Source: an uncultured Collinsella sp.
Lineage (GTDB): Bacteria > Actinomycetota > Coriobacteriia > Coriobacteriales > Coriobacteriaceae
DNA: 5,537 bases
Reading direction: 5' to 3'
NCBI GenBank assembly: GCA_902495945.1
Contig: CABUZD010000119.1
Coordinates: 1-5,537, forward strand
Below, one piece after another: positions 1 through 5,311 of the stretch. The notes below the pieces were generated by a model that worked only from the letters and a program-made list of their open reading frames with translations, made no database searches and had not been told where the DNA came from. Position 1 is the stretch's first letter. Each line of letters begins with the position of its first letter. Made by a program: the position numbers and the translations under genes.

Positions 1-243
1 CAGACGCTTGAACGGCGTGCGGCTCGTGCCCAGGATGGTGCCGCCGCGGGTGAGGATGCCGCTAAAATCGGCGGGCGACATGACGCGGAATCTGCTGTAG
101 ATAAGGCCCTGGTAGCCGTCCTCAAAACCGTAGATCTCGATAGGTTCTTCGCTATTGGTCATGAGCGTTTTGACGATGCCGCGCATGGTGGCGTTGAGCG
201 CTTGGCAGTCGCCGCCACTAGTAAGAAGACCAATCCTAAGCAT
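1..243 (-). CDS. pfkA: 6-phosphofructokinase, N-terminal part (gene runs off the left edge)
   Basis: Phosphofructokinase phosphorylates fructose 6-phosphate to fructose 1,6-bisphosphate, the committed step of glycolysis, in the cytoplasm. The 81 visible residues open with the nucleotide-binding strand and loop LLTSGGDCQALNATMRG (G10, G11, D12, N17). They continue with the conserved GFEDGYQGL segment (39-47) and the LTRGGTILGTSRTPF segment (64-78), where R75 corresponds to the ATP-contacting Arg72 of E. coli PfkA. The CQALN version of the first loop replaces the APGMN of E. coli and is seen in a distinct bacterial PFK branch. Whether the phosphate donor is ATP or pyrophosphate cannot be decided, because the diagnostic residues lie beyond the window; pfp is the alternative symbol. 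The ATG at 243 is supported by a strong GGAAGGAT ribosome binding site at 249-256. The gene follows the amide hydrolase on the same strand after 140 bp containing a hairpin, so it is probably transcribed separately. Confidence 0.92.
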   Translation of the reverse strand, partial: MLRIGLLTSGGDCQALNATMRGIVKTLMTNSEEPIEIYGFEDGYQGLIYSRFRVMSPADFSGILTRGGTILGTSRTPFKRL

Positions 244-281
244 GATGAATCCTTCCGGGCAAGTTATAACATGCGCATAAG

Positions 282-314
282 TTTACCCCCGCACACTGTT
301 GATGCGGAGGTAAA
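282..314. terminator. Hairpin between hydrolase and phosphofructokinase genes
   Basis: The arms TTTACCCCCGCA (282-293) and TGCGGAGGTAAA (303-314) pair over 12 bp with one mismatch around a 9-nt loop. It lies 70 bp past the hydrolase stop and 40 bp before the phosphofructokinase start, both on the minus strand. It could end hydrolase transcription, with the A/T-rich stem base standing in for a U-tract, but no separate T-run follows on the minus strand. An operator or an RNA leader element of the phosphofructokinase gene is the alternative. Confidence 0.45.
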
Positions 315-383
315 ACGTGTTAGCTCAGATGTATAGAAATGTAAGTAACGTCAGGCGAGCGTAAGGTCGATGGGCCTGGCTCC

Positions 384-1469
384 TTAAAGCGCGAAGGCGT
401 CGACGTCGCCCCAGTGACGGCGCAGCGTGATGGCAGCAGCGGGTTCGGTATTGTCAAAGACGACCGACCATTGCGTATTGCTGGTGATGTCTTCCGGATT
501 GGGCTCTTGCGCCGCAGCGCGTAGGGCTTTCCAAGCGACTGCCTCGTCTTGGGCGCCGGCATGGGCGTCAAGGACATCGGCGATGGCGACGGCGCGTTCC
601 TTGCCATGGCCAAGCTCGCCATTCTTTTGGTTGGGCAGCACTTCGTCACCATAGCAGGCATAGAAGTTCGTAACCTGGCGTACAGGAGTCGCTTTGAAAG
701 CGCGGTCCGGATCGCGCGGATCCCACTCTACTACGCGCGCGTCACCGGAGGCGTCGTTGATAAAGAAGTGATAATCGCGTCCGGCCATGGCGTGCATGTC
801 GTAGGCGGAAAGCAGGTCCACAGCCTCCTGCGTGGTGGCGGCGCGGTCGAGCACCAGACGGATGGCGAGCGAGGTATTGATGACGGGGCGTTGCGTGTCC
901 TGGTCACAGGGCTTGGAATCCAGAGTGAGTACGGCAATGGACACGCCGCATTCGTTAACACCGTCGAGTTGGGCAAACGGGCCCATGAGTGCGGCGGCAC
1001 GTCCGGTGACGGAGTCAAGCGGAGTGTTGGCGCCCAGGTTATTGAGGGCCGCAAAGCCGATGGAGGCATAGCCGTCGCGCGGGTGATTGCGCACCAGCAG
1101 CGCCGAGGTGTCGTCCTTAAAGTCGTAATTGCGACCGGTGCGCACGCGGCCTTTGGCATTTACGGCGACAAAAGCGCTGCAGGCAAACTGCGGCGCTTGG
1201 ACATGTGCCGGCACGCCGGGCAGCACCTGCGCCACCACGGCATCGATGTAGGCCTGGTCGTCGCGCACGCCAGCGGCGATGATGCGGTCGAGGTCGTAGT
1301 CGTAAGCGATGTCGATTGCGTACAGGTCATAGCCATCCGCGTAGCCGGTCAAGCGTTTGAGCGACGCGGCGGACTTGATTTGCTTGCGGTAAACGATGCC
1401 GGCGGCAGCGGCAAGGCCGACGGCGACTCCCGCGACACCGCAGGCGATGGCAATGTTACGTGGCTTCAT
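384..1469 (-). CDS. Linear amide C-N hydrolase (choloylglycine hydrolase/C45-like Ntn hydrolase) with N-terminal membrane segment
   Basis: This 361-residue Ntn-hydrolase family protein probably cleaves a non-peptide amide bond. The predicted nucleophile is Cys97 (FACSAF). In bile salt hydrolases Arg and Asp follow Cys by 16 and 19 residues; here R113 and D116 of TGRNYDF sit at exactly those distances. NECGVSIAV (172-180), HFFINDASGDARVVEW (234-249), TNF (267-269, N268 matching the BSH Asn175), R292 and TQWSVVFD (332-339) match further family blocks. The position equivalent to BSH Asn82 appears to be Thr182, so a bile salt hydrolase call is not justified. Because Cys97 is internal, the enzyme should need cleavage between A96 and C97, as known for C45 and acid-ceramidase-like relatives. 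Residues 6-27 are hydrophobic after a basic start (MKPRN), giving a signal anchor or uncleaved signal; the Cys at 10 does not fit a lipobox. ATG 1469 has AGAGGAG at 1475-1481. It is divergent from the M18 aminopeptidase gene. The natural substrate is unknown. Confidence 0.85.
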   Translation of the reverse strand: MKPRNIAIACGVAGVAVGLAAAAGIVYRKQIKSAASLKRLTGYADGYDLYAIDIAYDYDLDRIIAAGVRDDQAYIDAVVAQVLPGVPAHVQAPQFACSAFVAVNAKGRVRTGRNYDFKDDTSALLVRNHPRDGYASIGFAALNNLGANTPLDSVTGRAAALMGPFAQLDGVNECGVSIAVLTLDSKPCDQDTQRPVINTSLAIRLVLDRAATTQEAVDLLSAYDMHAMAGRDYHFFINDASGDARVVEWDPRDPDRAFKATPVRQVTNFYACYGDEVLPNQKNGELGHGKERAVAIADVLDAHAGAQDEAVAWKALRAAAQEPNPEDITSNTQWSVVFDNTEPAAAITLRRHWGDVDAFAL

Positions 1470-1567
1470 GACGGCTCCTCTCGTCCTGTTAGCGCAATTG
1501 TCGCAAAGGGAGCGCGGGCATGATGGCTCAACTTGGTGAGCGGCGCGGAATTAAGCACGGAATGAAG

Positions 1568-1596
1568 AGTGCGGCACTGGCGTGGCGGGGTATGCT
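1568..1596 (+). promoter_or_regulatory. Possible promoter and palindrome upstream of the M18 aminopeptidase
   Basis: A -10-like TATGCT (1591-1596) lies 35 bp before the preferred start at 1631. No good -35 hexamer exists at 16-18 bp; instead an 11-bp perfect palindrome, AGTGCGGCACT (1568-1578), occupies that place and could be a regulator site. Both elements are short, so chance is a real possibility. Confidence 0.3.
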
Positions 1597-1619
1597 GGAG
1601 GGGACCATCAACCCAGCGA

Positions 1620-1627
1620 AAGGGGAG
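1620..1627 (+). promoter_or_regulatory. Ribosome binding site deciding the M18 aminopeptidase start
   Basis: AAGGGGAG ends 3 nt before ATG 1631. The close spacing is partly offset by the long purine run, which can pair further upstream. A competing site, AAAGGGAG at 1505-1512, stands 7 nt before the in-frame ATG 1520 and is spaced better, so the longer protein cannot be excluded from signal alone. Confidence 0.55.
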
Positions 1628-1630
1628 AGC

Positions 1631-3016
1631 ATGACGGATCAGGAAACGCCCGAGCGCGTGCACGTGACTGCCGACGATATCGAGGCCGCCAACGACCTTA
1701 TCGACTTTATCGAGGCATGCCCCAGCATGTTCCATACGGCGGCGACCATTATGGCCGAGCTCGACGAGGCGGGCTTTACCTACCTGCCCGAGAACGCGGC
1801 ATGGGATATCGAGCCGGGCGGACGTTATTACACGCAGCGCAACACCTCGAGCGTTATCGCCTTTAAGGTGGGCGAGGACCTGGCCGCGACGTGGGGCGAG
1901 GACGGCGTTGCCGGTGACTATCATTTTCAGCTGACGGCGTCGCACAGCGACTCGCCGACGTTTAAGGTTAAGGCCGTGCCCGAGCTCGACGGCGCGGGCG
2001 AGACGCTGCGCCTGAACACCGAGGCCTACGGCGGCATGATCGACTACACCTGGTTCGATCGCCCGCTGGCGCTTGCGGGCCGTGTGCTGGTGCGCGAAGG
2101 CGACCGTATTGAGAGCCGTCTGCTTGCCACCGAGCGCGAGGTCGCTATTATCCCGAGCCTTGCTATCCACATGAACCGCGGCGTTAACGAGGACTTTGCT
2201 CCCAACCGAGCTGTTGACCTGTGCCCGCTCATCAGCGCCGGCGAGCTTAAGCAGGGTGACTTCGATGCCCTGATCGCCGACGAGCTGGACGTTGAGCCCG
2301 AGCAGATTCTGGGCCGCGATCTGTTCCTGGTCAATCGTCAGGATGCGCGCATTTGGGGCTGGGCCGATGAGTTTATCTCGACGCCCAAGCTCGACGACCT
2401 GGCCTGTGCCTATACCTCGCTACAGGCATTTTTGGGCGCCGAAAACGCGCACGACGTCTCGGTCTTCTGCTGCTTCGATAACGAGGAGGTTGGCTCCGAG
2501 ACCAAGCAGGGTGCCATGTCGACCTTCTTGGCCGACGCGCTGCGCCGCATCAACGGATCGCTGGGTTTTGACGACGAGTCGTACCATCGCGCACTTGCTG
2601 CCTCGATGCTTGTAAGCTGCGACAACGCACATGCCGTGCACCCCAACCACGCCGAGAAGTGCGATGCCCGCAATCAGGTGGTGCTCAACGGCGGTATCGT
2701 CATCAAGGAAGCCGCCAACCAGCACTACTGCACCGATGCCTTTAGCCGCGCGGTGTTCCAGGCCATCTGCGATGACGCCGACGTGCCCACGCAGGCCTTC
2801 GCCAACAAGAGCGATATGGCCGGCGGCTCCACGCTCGGCAATCTGTCCAATATGCAGGCGAGCATGCATGCTGTGGACGTGGGCCTGCCGCAGCTTGCCA
2901 TGCACTCGAGCTACGAGACCGGCGGCGTACGCGACGTGATGTACGCCATCCGCGCTCTCACCGCGTTCTACGAGCGCAACCTAACCATCAACGGCGCCGA
3001 AAGCGTGGAGCTCTAA
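1631..3016 (+). CDS. apeB: M18 family aminopeptidase (aspartyl aminopeptidase type)
   Basis: This cytoplasmic metallo-aminopeptidase removes N-terminal residues, classically Asp or Glu, from peptides. Family members form tetrahedral dodecamers with two zinc ions per subunit. From ATG 1631 the product has 461 residues, a normal family length, opening with the typical DLIDFIEACPSMFHTA helix (22-37). The expected metal and catalytic residues are all visible: H105 in TASHSDSPTFK, D255 in PKLDDLA, the catalytic E285 and ligand E286 in FDNEEVGSETKQGA, D331 in CDNAHAVHPNH, and H425 in AMHSSYETGG. The tail GVRDVMYAIRALTAFYE is also characteristic. ATG 1631 was preferred over the in-frame ATG 1520 because residues encoded by 1520-1630 look unlike the family and use fewer GC-ending codons than the body of the gene. 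It is alone on the plus strand, divergent from the amide hydrolase and convergent with the dehydrogenase, so it is probably monocistronic. Substrate preference is inferred from family only. Confidence 0.95.
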   Translation: MTDQETPERVHVTADDIEAANDLIDFIEACPSMFHTAATIMAELDEAGFTYLPENAAWDIEPGGRYYTQRNTSSVIAFKVGEDLAATWGEDGVAGDYHFQLTASHSDSPTFKVKAVPELDGAGETLRLNTEAYGGMIDYTWFDRPLALAGRVLVREGDRIESRLLATEREVAIIPSLAIHMNRGVNEDFAPNRAVDLCPLISAGELKQGDFDALIADELDVEPEQILGRDLFLVNRQDARIWGWADEFISTPKLDDLACAYTSLQAFLGAENAHDVSVFCCFDNEEVGSETKQGAMSTFLADALRRINGSLGFDDESYHRALAASMLVSCDNAHAVHPNHAEKCDARNQVVLNGGIVIKEAANQHYCTDAFSRAVFQAICDDADVPTQAFANKSDMAGGSTLGNLSNMQASMHAVDVGLPQLAMHSSYETGGVRDVMYAIRALTAFYERNLTINGAESVEL

Positions 3017-3022
3017 AATCGA

Positions 3023-3064
3023 CCAAAATGAGATGACAATTTTGGCAGGTTTTATCTGGGCAAA
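3023..3064 (+). repeat. Short dispersed repeat, copy 1 (hairpin plus conserved tail)
   Basis: CCAAAAT (3023-3029) pairs with ATTTTGG (3039-3045) around a 9-nt loop, followed by CAGGTTTTATC and, after a short variable part, GGCAAA. The 17-mer TTTTGGCAGGTTTTATC (3040-3056) recurs exactly at 4282-4298 in the same orientation, and the left arm CCAAAA and the GGCAAA end recur as well. The copy begins 7 bp after the M18 stop, so it may also serve as its transcription terminator. Confidence 0.7.
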
Positions 3065-3226
3065 TGCCACAACGCCAACGGCAAGACGGAACTGCTAAGG
3101 CTTGTAGATAAAGCTGGCGCCAGCGAAACGTCGCAGGTAGAGCAAAAGTCAGCGAGAGCCCGCCAGGGCGAGCAAGGTGACGTGAAAGAGGAGGGCATAG
3201 GCCTTTTGGCCATGCCCGACGATTGA
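3032..3226 (+). pseudogene. Open frame of 64 codons with no start: possible gene remnant
   Basis: The frame is open from just after a TGA at 3029-3031 to the TGA at 3224-3226, but contains no usable ATG, GTG or TTG near its beginning; the first ATG is four codons before the stop. The translation is hydrophilic and protein-like, including FGRFYLGKCHNANGKTELL followed by a Glu/Lys/Gln-rich stretch and ending LLAMPDD. By hand count about 62% of codons end in G or C, visibly less than the flanking genes. It may be the 3' tail of a decayed gene, part of a repeat family, or a chance frame. I do not recognise a protein family. Confidence 0.25.
3193..3217. repeat. Strong local hairpin GGGCAT-A-GGCC / GGCC-ATGCCC
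   Basis: GGGCAT (3193-3198) and GGCC (3200-3203), separated by one bulged A, pair with GGCCATGCCC (3208-3217) around a TTTT loop: ten base pairs, seven of them G-C. It sits inside the larger inverted repeat 3157-3166/3243-3252, which is what a structured transcript would show. No T-run follows on either strand, so it is not a standard intrinsic terminator. Confidence 0.6.
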
Positions 3227-3266
3227 ACGTCAGATTGCCGCTCTGGCGGGCTCGCAGCGTCGAGTG

Positions 3267-3294
3267 GTTCCGGCGTTTGTTAAAACGCCGGAAC
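3267..3294. terminator. Perfect 12-bp hairpin at the 3' end of the dehydrogenase gene
   Basis: GTTCCGGCGTTT (3267-3278) and AAACGCCGGAAC (3283-3294) pair perfectly around the loop GTTA, 7 bp beyond the dehydrogenase stop. Its position between convergent genes suggests termination of the dehydrogenase transcript, and perhaps of the opposing M18 transcript. The T-run is inside the stem rather than after it, so efficiency as an intrinsic terminator is uncertain. Confidence 0.55.
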
Positions 3295-3301
3295 AGATCC
3301 C

Positions 3302-4237
3302 CTAATGCTCGATCCAGCAGCGAAGCATTTCGCCCGCCTGCAGGTGACGCAGGTTCTCCGCTGCGATGTCGACCACGTTATTGAGCGTGGCGGCCAGGTG
3401 GAACCATCCCGAGACGTGCGGCGTGATGAGCATGTTGGGCGCATCCCACAGGGGGCTTGTCGCAGGTAGCGGCTCGGGATCGGTGACGTCGACCGCGGCG
3501 CCGGCGAGATGTCCCGACTCAAGAGCGGCAACCAGATCGTCGGCAACAACAAGGTCGCCGCGGCCGCCGTTGGCAAAGAAGGCGCCTGGTTTCATCGCGG
3601 CGAAGAACTCGGCGTTCGCCAGGCCGCGGGTCTCGGGCGTGCTCGGCATAAAGGATGCGACGATGTCGGCCTCGGCCAGGCGCTCAGACAGGGCCTCCAT
3701 GCCGTCCATGTCCTCAAACACAATGGGGTATACGAGTGGATGGCGCTTGATGCCGCGGACGTGCGCGCCCATGCTGCGGCAGAGCGTGGCAAAGTGGCCG
3801 CCGATATCGCCCGCGCCCAGCACCAGCACGTTGGCGTTTTTGAGCGAGGTGACCGGGCCCAAGTCCTCCCAGCGATGCTCGCGCTGCAGGTCCTGGTAGC
3901 CGGGCAGGCGCTTCATCATAGACAGCACCATGGCAAACATATGCTCGCTCACGGCCTGACCGTAGGCGCCGATTGAGCAAGACAGCTTGGCTTCAGCCGG
4001 CACGGTGCCGGCGGTAAGGTAGTCGTCATAGCCGGCGGTCTGCAATTGCAACAGCTGGAGATGCTCGCATGCCGTGAGCATGTCAGGGTCGATGTTGCCC
4101 AGGATCACGTCGGCATCGGCGACCTGCTCGCGCGTGGCGGCGTCGGAGCTCGTGTAGATAAAGTCCTCGCCCGGAGCGCTCGACTCAAGAATTGCGCGAT
4201 GGCGGTCGTTGACGGGCAGCAAAACCAGGATGTTCAC
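3302..4237 (-). CDS. D-isomer-specific 2-hydroxyacid dehydrogenase family protein
   Basis: The family reversibly reduces 2-oxoacids to D-2-hydroxyacids with NAD(P)H in the cytoplasm. The 311-residue product has the usual split catalytic domain around a Rossmann domain. The dinucleotide loop is VLGAGDIG (139-146, GxGxxG). The catalytic triad is visible: R226 in NGGRGDLV, E255 in DVTDPEPLP and H274 in ITPHVSG. After the second Rossmann strand the sequence reads GIKRHP (162-167), with K164-R165 where NAD-specific members usually carry an acidic residue, which suggests NADPH preference (inference). The exact substrate (glyoxylate, hydroxypyruvate or another 2-oxoacid) cannot be told. The start is GTG 4237, supported by GGAGAGGA at 4244-4251 with a 6-nt spacer; no ATG is better placed. 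The gene is convergent with the M18 gene and follows the methionine aminopeptidase gene after a terminator, so it is probably a single-gene unit. The short dispersed repeat is present on both sides of it. Confidence 0.92.
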   Translation of the reverse strand: MNILVLLPVNDRHRAILESSAPGEDFIYTSSDAATREQVADADVILGNIDPDMLTACEHLQLLQLQTAGYDDYLTAGTVPAEAKLSCSIGAYGQAVSEHMFAMVLSMMKRLPGYQDLQREHRWEDLGPVTSLKNANVLVLGAGDIGGHFATLCRSMGAHVRGIKRHPLVYPIVFEDMDGMEALSERLAEADIVASFMPSTPETRGLANAEFFAAMKPGAFFANGGRGDLVVADDLVAALESGHLAGAAVDVTDPEPLPATSPLWDAPNMLITPHVSGWFHLAATLNNVVDIAAENLRHLQAGEMLRCWIEH

Positions 4238-4243
4238 AAGCAG

Positions 4244-4251
4244 TCCTCTCC
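4244..4251 (-). promoter_or_regulatory. Ribosome binding site of the dehydrogenase, fixing a GTG start
   Basis: Read on the minus strand this is GGAGAGGA, 6 nt before GTG 4237. The match and spacing are strong and justify the non-ATG start. Confidence 0.75.
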
Positions 4252-4256
4252 GCTCG

Positions 4257-4305
4257 ACCTGCCAAAAAGGGACAGGTTTATTTTTGGCAGGTTTTATCAG
4301 GCAAA
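4257..4305 (+). repeat. Short dispersed repeat, copy 2 (12-bp hairpin plus conserved tail)
   Basis: ACCTGCCAAAAA (4257-4268) pairs perfectly with TTTTTGGCAGGT (4281-4292) around the loop GGGACAGGTTTA. The exact 17-mer shared with copy 1 is at 4282-4298, followed by GGCAAA at 4300-4305. The GGGACAGGTTTAT core with palindromic ends resembles REP-type elements known from other bacteria, some mobilised by IS200-like RAYT transposases; this link is by memory and appearance. No transposase gene lies in the window. The element sits directly upstream of the dehydrogenase gene and just past the methionine aminopeptidase terminator. Confidence 0.7.
4277..4304 (-). promoter_or_regulatory. Candidate dehydrogenase promoter inside repeat copy 2
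   Basis: On the minus strand TTGCCT (4304-4299) and AATAAA (4282-4277) match -35 and -10 consensus at four of six positions each, with a 16-bp spacer. This would start transcription near 4270, within the hairpin. The A/T-rich repeat makes chance matches easy. Confidence 0.3.
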
Positions 4306-4310
4306 ACGTT

Positions 4311-4359
4311 CAAATAAAAACGCCGGATGCAAGACGAGCGTGCCCGTCAGCATCCGGCG
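4311..4359 (-). terminator. Intrinsic terminator of the methionine aminopeptidase gene
   Basis: On the minus strand a perfect 10-bp stem, CGCCGGATGC (4359-4350) with GCATCCGGCG (4330-4321), is followed at once by TTTTTATTTG (4320-4311). The 19-nt loop contains a further GACG/CGTC pairing. It begins 9 bp after the stop codon. This is a standard Rho-independent terminator and separates the gene from the dehydrogenase downstream. Confidence 0.88.
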
Positions 4360-4368
4360 CATCTACAG

Positions 4369-5256
4369 CTACCAGCTCAGCAGCTCGTAACCGTCCTCGG
4401 TCACCACGAGCTGTACCTCGCACTGAGCCGAATCGCTACCGTCCTTGGTGCGCACACACCAGCCATCGCCCTTGCTAATCTTGATGTCGGGCGCTCCGGC
4501 ATTGACCATGGGCTCAATGGTAAAGACCATGCCCGGAGCCATGATGGTGTCCACATCGGGTGCCTCGGTGGTAAAGCCCACAAACGGGTCCTCGTGGAAC
4601 TCCTTACCGATGCCGTGTCCGCCGTACTCGCGCACCACGCTAAAGCCGGCGTCCTCGACCGTCTTTTGCACGGCCTCGGCCATCACGGACAGTGGCAGCC
4701 ATGGCTTGACGGCTGCCAGACCCGCCTCCACGCTGGCGCGGGTGACGTCGACCAGGCGCTGGCGCTCGGCCGAGACCTCGCCGATGCAGAACATGCGGCT
4801 CGAGTCGCTAAAGTAGCCGTCTAGGATCGTGGAGCAGTCCACGTTGATGATGTCGCCCTCGTGCAGCACGTCCGTATCACAGGGAATGCCGTGGCAGACG
4901 ACGTCGTTGATCGAGGTGCACACGCTCTTTGGGTAGCCCTCGTAGTGGAGGTCGGCCGGTGTGCCACCGTGCTCGACGGTGTAGTCGTAGATCATCTGGT
5001 CGATCTGGTTGGTGGTCATGCCCGCGGCGATGTGCTCGCCTACGTAGTCGAGCACGCCCACATTGATGGCGGCCGAGCGTTTGATGCCCTCGATGTCGGC
5101 GGGCGTCTTGTAGAGCGTGCGGGGCAGAACCTCCCAGCCCTCCTCCCACAGGCGCTCGAGGCGCTCGTCAAAGGCGCTATGACATTTCTTATATTTTTTG
5201 CCGCTGCCGCACCAGCAAGCGTCGTTGCGGCCGGGCACGGGTCCTTTGTCATACAT
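4369..5256 (-). CDS. map: Type I methionine aminopeptidase with N-terminal SEC-C zinc motif
   Basis: This essential cytoplasmic enzyme removes the initiator Met from nascent proteins after deformylation. The 295-residue product has the pita-bread catalytic domain from about residue 50. Its expected residues align with E. coli MetAP: H122 in VVCHGIP (His79), D140 in NVDCS (Asp97), D151 in FSDSSRMF (Asp108), H214 in GGHGIG (His171), H221 in FHEDP (His178), E248 in FTIEPM (Glu204) and E280 in AQCEVQL (Glu235). The first 30 residues carry a SEC-C motif, C14-x-C16-x8-C25-H26, in a GRNDACWCGSGKKYKKCH context; this zinc-binding element is found in SecA and in many Gram-positive proteins and may help ribosome or protein association (inference). 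ATG 5256 has AAAGGAAG at 5263-5270, 6 nt away, and starting there is needed to include the SEC-C motif. The gene has its own -10 element and terminator, so it is likely monocistronic rather than in the ribosomal-protein operon position common elsewhere. Confidence 0.97.
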   Translation of the reverse strand: MYDKGPVPGRNDACWCGSGKKYKKCHSAFDERLERLWEEGWEVLPRTLYKTPADIEGIKRSAAINVGVLDYVGEHIAAGMTTNQIDQMIYDYTVEHGGTPADLHYEGYPKSVCTSINDVVCHGIPCDTDVLHEGDIINVDCSTILDGYFSDSSRMFCIGEVSAERQRLVDVTRASVEAGLAAVKPWLPLSVMAEAVQKTVEDAGFSVVREYGGHGIGKEFHEDPFVGFTTEAPDVDTIMAPGMVFTIEPMVNAGAPDIKISKGDGWCVRTKDGSDSAQCEVQLVVTEDGYELLSW

Positions 5257-5281
5257 GGCTAACTTCCTTTCATCCGCAGCT

Positions 5282-5287
5282 AGTATA
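5282..5287 (-). promoter_or_regulatory. -10 element of the methionine aminopeptidase promoter
   Basis: TATACT on the minus strand matches the sigma-A -10 consensus at five of six positions and lies 12 bp upstream of the ribosome binding site. The -35 region is weak (CTTTTA at a 17-bp spacing, 5310-5305). The predicted leader is only about 20 nt. Confidence 0.5.
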
Positions 5288-5311
5288 GCCCACCCACGCG
5301 TCCATAAAAGT

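Larger units (their letters stand above)
3017..3301. other. Hairpin-rich spacer between convergent genes
   Basis: This 285-bp spacer separates the stop of the M18 gene from the stop of the dehydrogenase gene. It holds, in order, a short dispersed repeat (3023-3064), a 12-bp palindrome GCTGGCGCCAGC (3113-3124), one arm of a long-range pairing (AGCCCGCCAG, 3157-3166, with CTGGCGGGCT, 3243-3252), a strong local hairpin (3193-3217) inside that pairing, and a 12-bp perfect hairpin (3267-3294). A 64-codon open frame without a start runs through it on the plus strand. On the minus strand an ATG frame of 53 codons (3213 to 3052) has no ribosome binding site and a Ser/Pro/Leu-rich, unnatural-looking product. 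No recognised RNA family was identified. Confidence 0.6.

Noticed and set aside
263..271. Extended -10-like TGTTATAAC upstream of phosphofructokinase on the minus strand
   Set aside because: It would start transcription at about 256, inside the ribosome binding site at 249-256, and no -35 hexamer is present.
384..1469. Annotation of the hydrolase as a bile salt hydrolase
   Set aside because: The nucleophile is internal rather than at residue 2 and the Asn82-equivalent position seems to be Thr, so only the wider family is supported.
412..1469. Lipoprotein signal at Cys10 of the hydrolase
   Set aside because: The preceding residues AIA do not provide the usual Leu at -3, and Cys10 is too close to the N-terminus and before most of the hydrophobic segment.
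549..1523. Long plus-strand open frame (324 codons) antisense to the amide hydrolase
   Set aside because: It lies entirely opposite a gene with clear catalytic motifs, its translation shows no recognisable domain, and long antisense frames are usual in high-GC genes.
1466..2170. Minus-strand frame of 234 codons antisense to the M18 aminopeptidase
   Set aside because: It overlaps the conserved M18 coding sequence, has no ribosome binding site that I can see and no family-like motif.
3052..3213. Minus-strand ATG frame of 53 codons in the spacer
   Set aside because: No ribosome binding site precedes ATG 3213, the product is biased to Ser, Pro and Leu, and the region is better explained by hairpins and repeats. 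Kept only as part of the spacer description.
3509..3976. Plus-strand frame of 155 codons antisense to the dehydrogenase
   Set aside because: It is a shadow of the gene on the other strand, where the Rossmann and catalytic motifs are.
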